From the NCBI GenBank assembly GCA_021199395.1, contig JAJQIE010000322.1:1-5631 (forward strand): a stretch of 5,631 nucleotides of DNA. The letters are read 5' to 3'. The DNA comes from Lachnospiraceae bacterium. GTDB taxonomy: Bacteria; Bacillota; Clostridia; Lachnospirales; Lachnospiraceae. Of this stretch, positions 1 through 5,631 are shown one piece after another (position 1 is the stretch's first letter; each line of letters opens with the position of its first letter). Under the pieces are notes generated by a model. It searched no databases. It was given only the letters and a program-made list of their open reading frames with translations, and had not been told where the DNA came from. The position numbers and the translations under genes are program-made.

Positions 1-487
1 CTATCGGATCGGCAGAAAAGACGGACGGATCGAGCGCTCGTCTGATCGGTTCCATACCTGCTCAGAAGCCGGTTTTAACGAGGCGATGACTATTTACGAT
101 GTTCTTTGCTATTCGAAAAACGATTGTCATCTGTCTGGAAGGTTTATCACACTGAGCGGTTTGAGATTTAACTCGGCATTCGGCTCTGCAGATTCCTTTT
201 TCAGAGATTTTGCTGTCTTTTTTGACCGGAAAATTCCCGCTCTGGATGCGGCTTGCCTTCGTCTTGGCGGCAAAAAAGAGCAGGTCGGCGATTCGGCCTG
301 GCAGCTCCCGCTCTTTGATTTTCTTCCGGTGGTTCTGCAATTCTGGGAATCCGATGAAGATTTCCCTGCCAGCCTGAAGCTTCTGTGGGATGAAAATATC
401 CTTGATTATATGCACTTTGAGACCATCTTTTATGCGGCAAATCATCTGTTGGGGCAGATCAAAGGCAATATGCTAAAGGCTCTCTAA
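1..487 (+). CDS. DUF3786-like protein, 3' part (5' end outside window)
   Basis: The reading frame is open from base 2 to the TAA at 485-487, giving 161 visible codons. The ATG at 86 is internal, because in-frame sequence without a stop runs to the left edge, so the gene starts outside the window. The visible protein resembles the DUF3786 family (about 200 residues in bacteria and archaea, function unknown). Supporting pieces are the EAMTIYDVL segment (near visible residues 28-36), a mid-region W followed by PLFDFLPVVLQFWESDEDFP, and a C-terminal LLWDENILDYMHFET stretch. No signal peptide or membrane segment is visible, so it is probably cytoplasmic. Its stop codon overlaps the Shine-Dalgarno site of the exporter gene 12 bases downstream, which suggests co-transcription and possibly translational coupling. 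The family assignment is from memory of the motif pattern; no reaction can be assigned. Confidence 0.75.
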   Translation, partial: YRIGRKDGRIERSSDRFHTCSEAGFNEAMTIYDVLCYSKNDCHLSGRFITLSGLRFNSAFGSADSFFRDFAVFFDRKIPALDAACLRLGGKKEQVGDSAWQLPLFDFLPVVLQFWESDEDFPASLKLLWDENILDYMHFETIFYAANHLLGQIKGNMLKAL

Positions 488-499
488 AGGAGGAGCATC

Positions 500-1270
500 A
501 TGAAGAATGATCTGGAATATCTGCTGGATTTTTCCCTGAAGCTCGGTGAGAAAATGATAGTCAGCGGAGCCAATCTGGAGCGTGTCACTGATACTATTTA
601 TCGTGTCTGCGATAGCTATGGCTGCCAGGACATTCATTTCTTTTCATTAAGCTGCTATCTGTCCTTAAATATAAAAGACGCGGACGGAAACCGCGTCTCC
701 GGGCAAAGATGTATCCGGCGTGGAATGAATATAAGGCTTGACCATCTTGGCCAGCTCAATCAGCTATCGAGGCTGGTCTGCTCTCAGACCCCGTCACCGG
801 AGCAGCTCGATCGCATGCTTGAAGATGCAGTCAGCGCAAAAGGCTATTCCATGCCGATGCTTCTTTTTGGCTCTCTGTTGTCCTCCGCCTGTCTGACTGG
901 TATTTTTGACGGAAGCTCTCATGACCTGATGATTGTTCTGCTCAATATGATTTTACTTTTCTTTTCCGGCACCTATCTGAGAAAGCTGGTCCTCAACAAG
1001 ACGGTTTACAACGTCCTGAGCGCTTTTCTTGTTGGAACGATCGCCATTCTGTTTGATAAAATCGGATTTCTGGATGATTTTTACACAGTCATGATTGTAA
1101 ACAGTATGAAACTGATTCCCGGTATTCCCATGGTCAACGCTTTCCGAAATCTGCTGACCGGAAATGAAATCAATGGAGCGCTTGAGCTTTTTAAAGTGAT
1201 TCTGGAATCCATAGCCATTGCCTGTGGTTTTCTGATGAGCATTTTTTTATTTTACGGAGGACTGTCATGA
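500..1270 (+). CDS. ThrE/YjjP-type threonine/serine exporter, large subunit
   Basis: 256 residues, with the fold order of the ThrE N-terminal family (DUF1212, PF06738). An N-terminal soluble domain covers about residues 1-115 and carries the family segment VSGANLERVTDTIYRVC (21-37). About five membrane helices follow (roughly 118-136, 142-160, 168-186, 191-209, 233-254). The signature LIPGIPMVNAFRNLLTGNE (205-223) lies between the last two. The start is the ATG six bases after AAAGGAGG (486-493). Known relatives include Corynebacterium ThrE, which exports threonine and serine, and E. coli YjjP, which works with YjjB in succinate export, so the substrate here is uncertain. The last four bases overlap the next gene (ATGA, 1267-1270), as expected for two halves of one membrane complex made in equal amounts. 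In some bacteria both halves are one polypeptide; here they are split. Confidence 0.9.
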   Translation: MKNDLEYLLDFSLKLGEKMIVSGANLERVTDTIYRVCDSYGCQDIHFFSLSCYLSLNIKDADGNRVSGQRCIRRGMNIRLDHLGQLNQLSRLVCSQTPSPEQLDRMLEDAVSAKGYSMPMLLFGSLLSSACLTGIFDGSSHDLMIVLLNMILLFFSGTYLRKLVLNKTVYNVLSAFLVGTIAILFDKIGFLDDFYTVMIVNSMKLIPGIPMVNAFRNLLTGNEINGALELFKVILESIAIACGFLMSIFLFYGGLS

Positions 1271-1731
1271 GAGAGGCTGCAAAATTAATCATCTGTTCTT
1301 TTGGTTCCTCATTTGGACTCGGTATCCTATTTCAGATCAGAAAAGAATATCTGATCTACGCGGGCCTGGGCGGCGCGCTGACCCGTTTTGTCTATCTGCT
1401 TCTTTTACAGTGTACCGGGGAAAGCTTTATCTACAACTTTTTTGCCGCTATGGCCGCCGCTCTTTTTGCCGAATGTATGGCTGTATATACCAAAAATCCT
1501 TCTACGGTATTTCTGTATCCTTCCATTATTCCGCTGATACCGGGAAAATCTCTCTACTACACAGTCATTGGACTGGTACTGCAAAACAATGCGCTCATCG
1601 GAGAAAATATCATGCTCTGCTTTCACTCTCTCGCAGGGCTTGGGATCGGATTTGTTATCATCTCTATCTTTATGCACTATCAGAGAATATACCGACGGAT
1701 CCAAAAACGCAGGCAGCAAATGCACAAATAG
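1267..1731 (+). CDS. ThrE/YjjB-type threonine/serine exporter, small subunit
   Basis: 154 residues and very hydrophobic, matching the ThrE C-terminal family (DUF3815, PF12821). Predicted membrane segments are near residues 5-22, 28-48, 54-73, 80-105 and 118-137, ending in a basic cytoplasmic tail (YRRIQKRRQQ, 142-151). The family signature NPSTVFLYPSIIPLIPGKSLY (78-98) is intact, as is a GGALTR turn (35-40). The start is the ATG overlapping the stop of the large subunit, with GGAGG at 1256-1260 placed six bases upstream. It is expected to form the export channel together with the preceding gene. Export of threonine/serine or of a small dicarboxylate (as for YjjPB) are both possible and the sequence does not decide between them. 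Its TAG stop overlaps the base of a strong terminator hairpin, so it ends the transcript. Confidence 0.9.
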   Translation: MREAAKLIICSFGSSFGLGILFQIRKEYLIYAGLGGALTRFVYLLLLQCTGESFIYNFFAAMAAALFAECMAVYTKNPSTVFLYPSIIPLIPGKSLYYTVIGLVLQNNALIGENIMLCFHSLAGLGIGFVIISIFMHYQRIYRRIQKRRQQMHK

Positions 1732-1767
1732 CCGGGGAAACACTGGCTTACCAGTGATTCCCCGGCT
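1730..1767. terminator. strong hairpin terminator of the exporter operon, possibly bidirectional
   Basis: AGCCGGGGAA (1730-1739) pairs with TTCCCCGGCT (1758-1767) over ten base pairs. After one A/A mismatch, CACTGG (1741-1746) pairs with CCAGTG (1751-1756) across a four-base loop. The arm begins in the TAG stop of the upstream gene. The following plus-strand tract is short (TTTAAAT), and the minus side also has only a short T run (CTATTTG), so it is not a textbook U-tract terminator on either strand. Its stability and place between convergent operons still make termination the best reading, and it may serve both the exporter genes and tsf. Confidence 0.75.
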
Positions 1768-1797
1768 TTAAATCAGAATCCCTGCCGATATATTTTA

Positions 1798-1840
1798 CCG
1801 GAAACGTAACTGTTCAGTACCTTCACAGTTACCCGGAAAC
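1798..1840. repeat. 8-bp inverted repeat bracketed by 8-bp direct repeats
   Basis: The order on the plus strand is CCGGAAAC (1798-1805), GTAACTGT (1806-1813), an 11-base spacer (1814-1824), ACAGTTAC (1825-1832), CCGGAAAC (1833-1840). The inner arms are exact reverse complements and the outer 8-mers are identical, with no spare base between them. It sits in the convergent gap 39 bases below the tsf stop. As a tsf terminator it would be weak, since no T tract follows on the minus strand. It could instead be a protein-binding site or the relic of a tiny insertion with 8-bp target duplication. Function is unknown. Confidence 0.6.
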
Positions 1841-1878
1841 AACTAATATTTCAGCATTTCCCGTAAAGCAGCTTCACA

Positions 1879-2817
1879 TCACAGTCCCATCTGCTTCGCC
1901 ACCTCAGCCGCAAAGTCCTCCTGCTTCTTTTCGATGCCTTCCCCGGTTTCGTAGCGGACAAAGCTCTTGATTGTAATGTTTGCGCTGTTTGCCTTTGCAA
2001 CCTGCGCTACATACTGACCAACAGACTGTTTTCCATCCTCTGCCTTTACATAAACCTGATCAAGCAGACAGATCTCCTTCAGTTCTTTCTTGATACGGCC
2101 CTGAATCATTCCCATGATAACCTTCTCCGGCTTCTGGGATTCCTTAGGATCGTTTTTGATCTGCGCGAGCAGAATCTCCTTCTCATGCGCAATGTAGTCT
2201 TCACTTACTTCGCTGTCACTGGTGTAAAGCGGCTTCAATGCCGCAATCTGCATTGCCACATTTTTTGCCATCTCTTTTACTGCGTCATTGACAACGTCCG
2301 TCTCAACATCCACGAGAACGCCGATTTTACCGCCCATATGTGTGTAGGAGGCCACGAAACCATTCTCTTCCTTTACCTGGACAAATCTGCGAATATTCAT
2401 ATTCTCGCCGATCACAGCAATCTGACCGGCCAGAGCTTCATTTACAGTCTTGGATGTATCAAATTTCCAAGGCTCCGCAAGAAATGCTTCAATGTCCGCC
2501 GCCTGAGTCTCCATTGCCTGCTCTGCAACCTGCGCAACATAGCCCTGGAATTTTTCATTCTTTGCCACGAAGTCTGTCTCAGCGTTTACCTCAACGGCCA
2601 CTGCGCTCTTGCCATCCTCAGATACCTTCACCATTGCGATACCTTCCGCGGCAATTCTTCCGGCTTTCTTCTGAGCTGTCGCCAGACCCTTCTCCCGGAG
2701 CCATTCAACAGCCTTATCCATATCTCCTTCCGTCGCCGTCAGTGCTTTTTTGCAGTCCATCATGCCGGCGCCGGTCATCTCTCTTAACTCTTTTACCATT
2801 CCTGCTGTAACAGCCAT
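1879..2817 (-). CDS. tsf: translation elongation factor Ts (EF-Ts)
   Basis: 312 residues; the cytoplasmic guanine-nucleotide exchange factor that releases GDP from EF-Tu. The N-terminal UBA-like domain (about 1-55) reads MVKELREMTGAGMMDCKKAL (7-26), typical of the family. The EF-Tu contact motif TDFVAKNEKF is at 81-90. The core subdomains include NIRRF (141-145) and HMGGKIGVLV (160-169). The C-terminal part carries KVIMGMIQGRIKKELKEICL (232-251). All family signatures look intact and the length is at the upper end of the usual bacterial range. The ATG at 2815-2817 has GGGAGGAG (2824-2831) six bases upstream, touching the rpsB stop, so it is co-transcribed with rpsB and may be coupled to its translation. 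Unlike the common Firmicute order, pyrH and frr do not follow; the next genes converge on tsf. Confidence 0.98.
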   Translation of the reverse strand: MAVTAGMVKELREMTGAGMMDCKKALTATEGDMDKAVEWLREKGLATAQKKAGRIAAEGIAMVKVSEDGKSAVAVEVNAETDFVAKNEKFQGYVAQVAEQAMETQAADIEAFLAEPWKFDTSKTVNEALAGQIAVIGENMNIRRFVQVKEENGFVASYTHMGGKIGVLVDVETDVVNDAVKEMAKNVAMQIAALKPLYTSDSEVSEDYIAHEKEILLAQIKNDPKESQKPEKVIMGMIQGRIKKELKEICLLDQVYVKAEDGKQSVGQYVAQVAKANSANITIKSFVRYETGEGIEKKQEDFAAEVAKQMGL

Positions 2818-2831
2818 TTTATTCTCCTCCC

Positions 2832-3575
2832 TTATTCCGCAAAAGCCTCAACCGGCGCTTCTTCGAAAGCTTCCTCTGCTACAGCTTCCTCTGCGCCCTG
2901 CTTCGCCTCAATGACAGCATCCGCCATCTTTGAAACGATCAGCTTAACTGCGCGGATCGCATCGTCGTTACCCGGAATTACATAATCAAGCTCCTCCGGA
3001 TCGCAGTTTGTATCACAAATACCGATCAGCGGAATACCAAGCGTATGCGCTTCCTGAACACAAATCCTCTCCTTTTTCGGATCTACTACGAAAATAGCAT
3101 CCGGGAGTCTCTTCATTTCCTTGATACCACCAAGGTTTTTCTCAAGCTTCTCCATTTTCTTTTTAAGAGAAATGACTTCCTTTTTCGGCAGGCGATCAAA
3201 AGTCCCATCCTCCTGCTGTCTCTCAAGATCCTTCAGGTATTTTACTCTGGACTGGATCGTCTTGAAGTTCGTCAGCATTCCGCCAAGCCATCTTTCATTT
3301 ACGTAGAACATACCGCATCTTTCAGCCTCGGTCTGTACCGCGTCCTGTGCCTGCTTTTTCGTACCGACAAAAAGAATGTTCCCTCCGTTCGCGGCAATCT
3401 CCGCGACCGCACGGCAGGCCTCGTCCACCTTCACTACGGACTTCTGAAGGTCAATGATATAAATACCATTGCGCTCTGTGTAAATGTACTCTGCCATCTT
3501 AGGGTTCCATCTTCTGGTCTGATGACCGAAGTGAACTCCTGCTTCCAACAACTGCTTCATTGAAATTACGCTCAT
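2832..3575 (-). CDS. rpsB: 30S ribosomal protein S2
   Basis: 247 residues; a small-subunit protein at the head-body junction, needed for binding S1 where present and for mRNA handling. Both classic S2 signatures are visible: [13 protein letters not shown] at 6-18, and the second spanning 158-182 ([12 protein letters not shown] through HTLGIP). [13 protein letters not shown] (95-107), DTNCDP (188-193) and [13 protein letters not shown] (200-212) are also family hallmarks. A coiled-coil stretch lies near 110-155. The tail from about 227 is rich in Ala and Glu, a variable acidic extension common in Clostridia. The ATG at 3573-3575 has AAAAGGAGA (3581-3589) at good spacing. It heads the rpsB-tsf operon behind its own promoter and an about 110-base structured leader. 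Confidence 0.98.
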   Translation of the reverse strand: MSVISMKQLLEAGVHFGHQTRRWNPKMAEYIYTERNGIYIIDLQKSVVKVDEACRAVAEIAANGGNILFVGTKKQAQDAVQTEAERCGMFYVNERWLGGMLTNFKTIQSRVKYLKDLERQQEDGTFDRLPKKEVISLKKKMEKLEKNLGGIKEMKRLPDAIFVVDPKKERICVQEAHTLGIPLIGICDTNCDPEELDYVIPGNDDAIRAVKLIVSKMADAVIEAKQGAEEAVAEEAFEEAPVEAFAE

Positions 3576-3603
3576 GTTTTTCTCCTTTTCGGTTTGATTC
3601 TTC

Positions 3604-3670
3604 CGTATGTCTCATTTCCCGGAGAGACCAAAATCCTTCCTGTGGCACCGCCCCCGAAATCAACCATACG
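3604..3670 (-). promoter_or_regulatory. structured rpsB leader, candidate autoregulatory RNA
   Basis: In the transcribed leader, bases 3656-3670 can pair with 3604-3618. Six pairs (CGTATG with CATACG) close the stem, then two mismatches flank a U-G and a U-A pair, then five more pairs (ATTTC with GAAAT). That makes 13 pairs over 15 positions, enclosing a 37-base loop that is G-rich on the RNA. A competing small hairpin (GTCTC with GAGAC, 3609-3613 and 3624-3628) uses part of the same arm. The stem ends about 14 bases before the Shine-Dalgarno site. S2 controls its own operon through a leader in gammaproteobacteria; that this leader does the same is inference, and I recognise no named RNA family. 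Confidence 0.45.
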
Positions 3671-3691
3671 TGTTTAATTTCCAACTTTTGC

Positions 3692-3721
3692 ATTATAACA
3701 CAGGGTCTATCTATAAGGCAA
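3692..3721 (-). promoter_or_regulatory. rpsB: sigma-A type promoter of rpsB-tsf
   Basis: On the minus strand a perfect -10 box TATAAT (3692-3697) is preceded by an extended TG element (TGT at 3698-3700). The -35 candidate TTGCCT (3716-3721) matches four of six consensus bases with an 18-base spacer. Transcription would begin near 3685, giving a leader of about 110 bases before rpsB. The promoter starts only 18 bases below the stop codon of the permease gene, in the only sizeable gap upstream of rpsB, which fits a strong housekeeping promoter for a ribosomal operon. Confidence 0.85.
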
Positions 3722-3738
3722 GCCCCTAAAACATATTT

Positions 3739-4995
3739 TTATTCACGTCTTAAAGCTTCAATCGGATCCATATTTGCGGCTTTCATAGACGGCATCAGAC
3801 CAAATATGATCCCGATCAGCATGGAAAAGAGAACGGCAATGACAGATGCGGGAACACTGATCGCGACCGCCACCCCGGATATTTTATTTATAATATAGGC
3901 CATGCCGATGCCGGCTCCGACGCCCAGTAAGCCGCCTATGCTGGTCAGCACTACAGATTCCGTCAGAAACTGTCCGAGAATCGCTCTTTTTTTCGCGCCG
4001 ATTGCTTTTTTCAGACCGATCTCACTTGTTCGCTCGGTCACGGAAACCATCATAATGTTCATGACTCCAATACCGCCGACCAGCAAAGAAATACTGGCGA
4101 TCCAGATCAGCTGATTATTCGTCGCACTGCTGAGCTCTTCCAGATCTCTCGCCTGCTCGATCAGGTTTTCCGCGTCATATTCGACTTCCGTCTGAGCGCT
4201 GGATATCATGGAATTCAGGATCTCCTCCGTGTCCGTTCCCGCCTTTTCCATATCATCCGTACTCGCTGCTTTCACAATGACATTCTCCGGCTCATCAAAA
4301 CAATAGATAATCGGCCACGACGCTTTTGGAATAAACAGATATCCGGCCGATGAATCTGAGTAGGTGTAGTAATCCGACACCGTGCTGATCGATGCGTCAT
4401 AGCTGTCCGATTCAGTGACTACTCCGACAATCATAAATGGCACGCCGCTGATCTCCAGTGTCTTCCCAACTGCGCTTTCATTCGGAAAGTAGGTGTCCGC
4501 CAGAATACTGTCAATGATCACAACCTTTCGGAAATTTGAATAGTCGCTGTCTATAAAGCCGCGCCCAGAGCGCAGGGTGTACCCTGCCGTATCAAAATAG
4601 CTGGTGTCAATGCCGCGTACCGTCGGATAGGAAAACTCCGTGTTCTGATAATAAATACCGCTCACATATTCTCTTTGCGTATAGCAGGTCACATTTTCTA
4701 CGGTATCCAGAGCAAGGATCTGCTCACGCACGGAATCACTCACCTCCGGAACTCCATACGGGATATCCGAAGATGAGGAGATCGAAAGCTCATAGCTGTT
4801 TTGCTTCAGGACGATGTCCACAGTATTGCTGCCGGAACCAATCAGCTGGTTCTTTATCTCTTCATTTGTGCCTGTAATGGTAGAGACAATGGCTATAATT
4901 GCGGCGATTCCGATGATAATTCCAAGCATTGTAAGAAACGATCTCATTTTGTGCGCCCATATACTCTGAAAGGACAATCTTAAATTTTCAAGCAA
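3739..4995 (-). CDS. MacB/FtsX-type ABC transporter permease
   Basis: 418 residues from the TTG at 4993-4995. The MacB layout is clear. A first membrane helix (about 19-40) follows the family N-terminus LENLRLSFQSIWAHKMRSFL. A large extracytoplasmic domain covers about 41-295 and is rich in Ser, Asp and Tyr. Three C-terminal helices (about 297-317, 344-369, 381-402) form the FtsX domain. The cytoplasmic loop ERTSEIGLKKAIGAKKRAIL (321-340) is the expected contact with an ATPase, and the protein ends in the typical MDPIEALRRE. Such permeases work with an ATPase and a MacA-like adaptor to move peptides, drugs or lipoproteins; B. subtilis YknXYZ is a Gram-positive relative. An in-frame GTG at 5002-5004 would add three residues but overlaps the ribosome binding site. 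The adaptor gene lies 59 bases upstream. No ATPase domain is fused to this protein. Confidence 0.93.
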   Translation of the reverse strand: MLENLRLSFQSIWAHKMRSFLTMLGIIIGIAAIIAIVSTITGTNEEIKNQLIGSGSNTVDIVLKQNSYELSISSSSDIPYGVPEVSDSVREQILALDTVENVTCYTQREYVSGIYYQNTEFSYPTVRGIDTSYFDTAGYTLRSGRGFIDSDYSNFRKVVIIDSILADTYFPNESAVGKTLEISGVPFMIVGVVTESDSYDASISTVSDYYTYSDSSAGYLFIPKASWPIIYCFDEPENVIVKAASTDDMEKAGTDTEEILNSMISSAQTEVEYDAENLIEQARDLEELSSATNNQLIWIASISLLVGGIGVMNIMMVSVTERTSEIGLKKAIGAKKRAILGQFLTESVVLTSIGGLLGVGAGIGMAYIINKISGVAVAISVPASVIAVLFSMLIGIIFGLMPSMKAANMDPIEALRRE

Positions 4996-5003
4996 GCCCC
5001 GCA

Positions 5004-5009
5004 CCTCCC
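5004..5009 (-). promoter_or_regulatory. Shine-Dalgarno site that places the permease start at TTG 4995
   Basis: GGGAGG on the minus strand lies eight bases before the TTG at 4993-4995, ideal spacing. The longer-frame candidate GTG (5002-5004) sits inside this same site and would have no ribosome binding site of its own. The TTG start also gives the N-terminus MLENLRL, the usual beginning of this permease family. Confidence 0.75.
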
Positions 5010-5054
5010 AAGCCGGTTTTTTCGTAAAATCGCATTCTGTAAATCGAAGCCGAA

Positions 5055-5631
5055 TCAGTTATACCACGAGGCCTCCTCCAGAGAATCGACCTCCTTCGTA
5101 GCCGCCCCTTCATAAACATCGTCGCCATAGGGAAACGTAATCAGATCGGATTCACTCAGCCCGGCTGTGATTTCAATGTAATAATCATACAGGGTTTTTC
5201 CGGTTGAGACATACCTCTTCTCCAAAGTACCGTCATCTCCCTGTACGTAGACATAATTATTCCCGGCGCTGTCTGTCCGAATAAAATAGGTATCTAAATA
5301 AAAGCTGTCGCCGGAATCCGCATATGCGGTCGAAAGGGTGAGCTCGGCTCCTCCCTCATCGATACCGTCCGGGTCGTCAATCAGCGCGTAAAATGGAAAA
5401 TAAGAGGCATTTGTATTTCCGGAGTAGACATAGCTTGACCCATCCGAATCCGGATATTCTGATATCTCTTTGATAACTGCGGTAAAGGTATCACCGTAGT
5501 CTGTCACGCCCGAAATAACATCTCCCACGTGCACGCTTTCAAGCTCAAGCTCACTGATAACTCCCTTTGAGTAAAGCCCGACCGTACTGGTAACCTGTGC
5601 AAAGTATTCATCATCTGAATCCCAATTCTCA
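5055..5631 (-). CDS. MacA/YknX-like (HlyD-type) exporter adaptor, C-terminal part
   Basis: The frame is open from the right edge to a TGA at 5055-5057, giving 191 visible codons; the N-terminus, signal or membrane anchor, hairpin and lipoyl domains lie outside the window. The GTG at 5532-5534 is an internal Val, not a start. The visible part begins near a family-like stretch (VTSTVGLYSKGVISELELES followed by VHVGDVISG) and continues through what should be the beta-barrel and membrane-proximal domains. It ends with VYEGAATKEVDSLEEASWYN. It is very rich in Asp, Ser, Tyr and Gly and nearly free of Cys, as expected for an extracellular protein. In Gram-positive bacteria such adaptors sit outside the membrane and assist a MacB-type permease. 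The permease gene follows after 59 bases without a terminator, so the two are very likely one operon. The assignment rests on context as well as on sequence. Confidence 0.8.
   Translation of the reverse strand, partial: ENWDSDDEYFAQVTSTVGLYSKGVISELELESVHVGDVISGVTDYGDTFTAVIKEISEYPDSDGSSYVYSGNTNASYFPFYALIDDPDGIDEGGAELTLSTAYADSGDSFYLDTYFIRTDSAGNNYVYVQGDDGTLEKRYVSTGKTLYDYYIEITAGLSESDLITFPYGDDVYEGAATKEVDSLEEASWYN

Noticed and set aside
62..445. Minus-strand frames opposite the DUF3786-like gene
   Set aside because: The plus frame is open through the window edge, matches a family and is positioned directly before the exporter; the opposite frames have no support.
1835..1861. GGAAA and TTTCC as an extra hairpin just below tsf
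   Set aside because: Only five pairs around a 17-base loop, and one arm belongs to the direct repeat; too weak to call.
2185..2787. 200-codon plus-strand open frame
   Set aside because: It lies wholly antisense to tsf, whose frame shows every EF-Ts signature; the translation is rich in Cys, His and Leu with no recognisable family, as expected for a shadow frame.
3045..3563. 172-codon plus-strand open frame
   Set aside because: Fully antisense to rpsB, with no ribosome binding site or recognisable domain.
3696..3727. Possible terminator of the permease gene (AGGG near the stop with CCCT downstream)
   Set aside because: Only four pairs with a loop of about 19 bases and no T run; it also overlaps the rpsB promoter.
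3560..3898. Plus-strand open frame spanning the rpsB leader and the permease 3' end
   Set aside because: It crosses the rpsB promoter and leader and the end of a clear permease gene on the other strand; composition looks arbitrary.
1..5631. CRISPR array, insertion sequence, tRNA, rRNA, toxin-antitoxin or phage genes
   Set aside because: No regularly spaced repeats, transposase-like frame, cloverleaf or other matching signal was found on either strand by reading.

Overview
The window looks like chromosomal DNA from a low-to-moderate GC anaerobic Firmicute, most likely Clostridia and probably Lachnospiraceae. The basis is the wording of ribosomal protein S2 and EF-Ts, purine-rich Shine-Dalgarno sites (AGGAGG-like) before the genes, the split ThrE-type exporter, and a MacA/MacB-like exporter in an apparently Gram-positive background. 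The lineage is an inference from recognition, not from a search. I see no mobile element, CRISPR array, tRNA or rRNA.

Left part (1-1731, plus strand): a compact set of three genes reading rightward. The 3' part of a DUF3786-like gene is cut by the left edge. It is followed 12 bases later by the large subunit of a two-part ThrE/YjjP-type exporter, and this overlaps by ATGA with the small subunit (ThrE/YjjB type). The set ends in a strong hairpin at 1730-1767 that starts on the last bases of the final stop codon.

Convergent gap (1732-1878): 147 bases without a gene. It holds the strong, possibly bidirectional terminator hairpin and then an unusual composite repeat at 1798-1840: an 8-bp inverted repeat exactly bracketed by two identical 8-bp direct repeats.

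Middle (1879-3721, minus strand): the rpsB-tsf translation operon. A recognisable sigma-A type promoter (extended -10) drives an about 110-base leader that can fold into a long imperfect stem, followed by rpsB (30S protein S2) and tsf (EF-Ts), 14 bases apart. The usual Firmicute partners pyrH and frr do not follow tsf, because the next genes are convergent.

Right part (3739-5631, minus strand): a MacB/FtsX-type ABC transporter permease preceded by the C-terminal part of a MacA/YknX-like adaptor that runs off the right edge. The ATPase usually found between these two is absent here, so it lies upstream of the adaptor or elsewhere. No clear terminator separates the permease from the rpsB promoter, which begins within 20 bases of the permease stop.

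Most of the window is ordinary. The points that deserve attention are the structured rpsB leader, the composite repeat in the convergent gap, and a likely TTG start for the permease.
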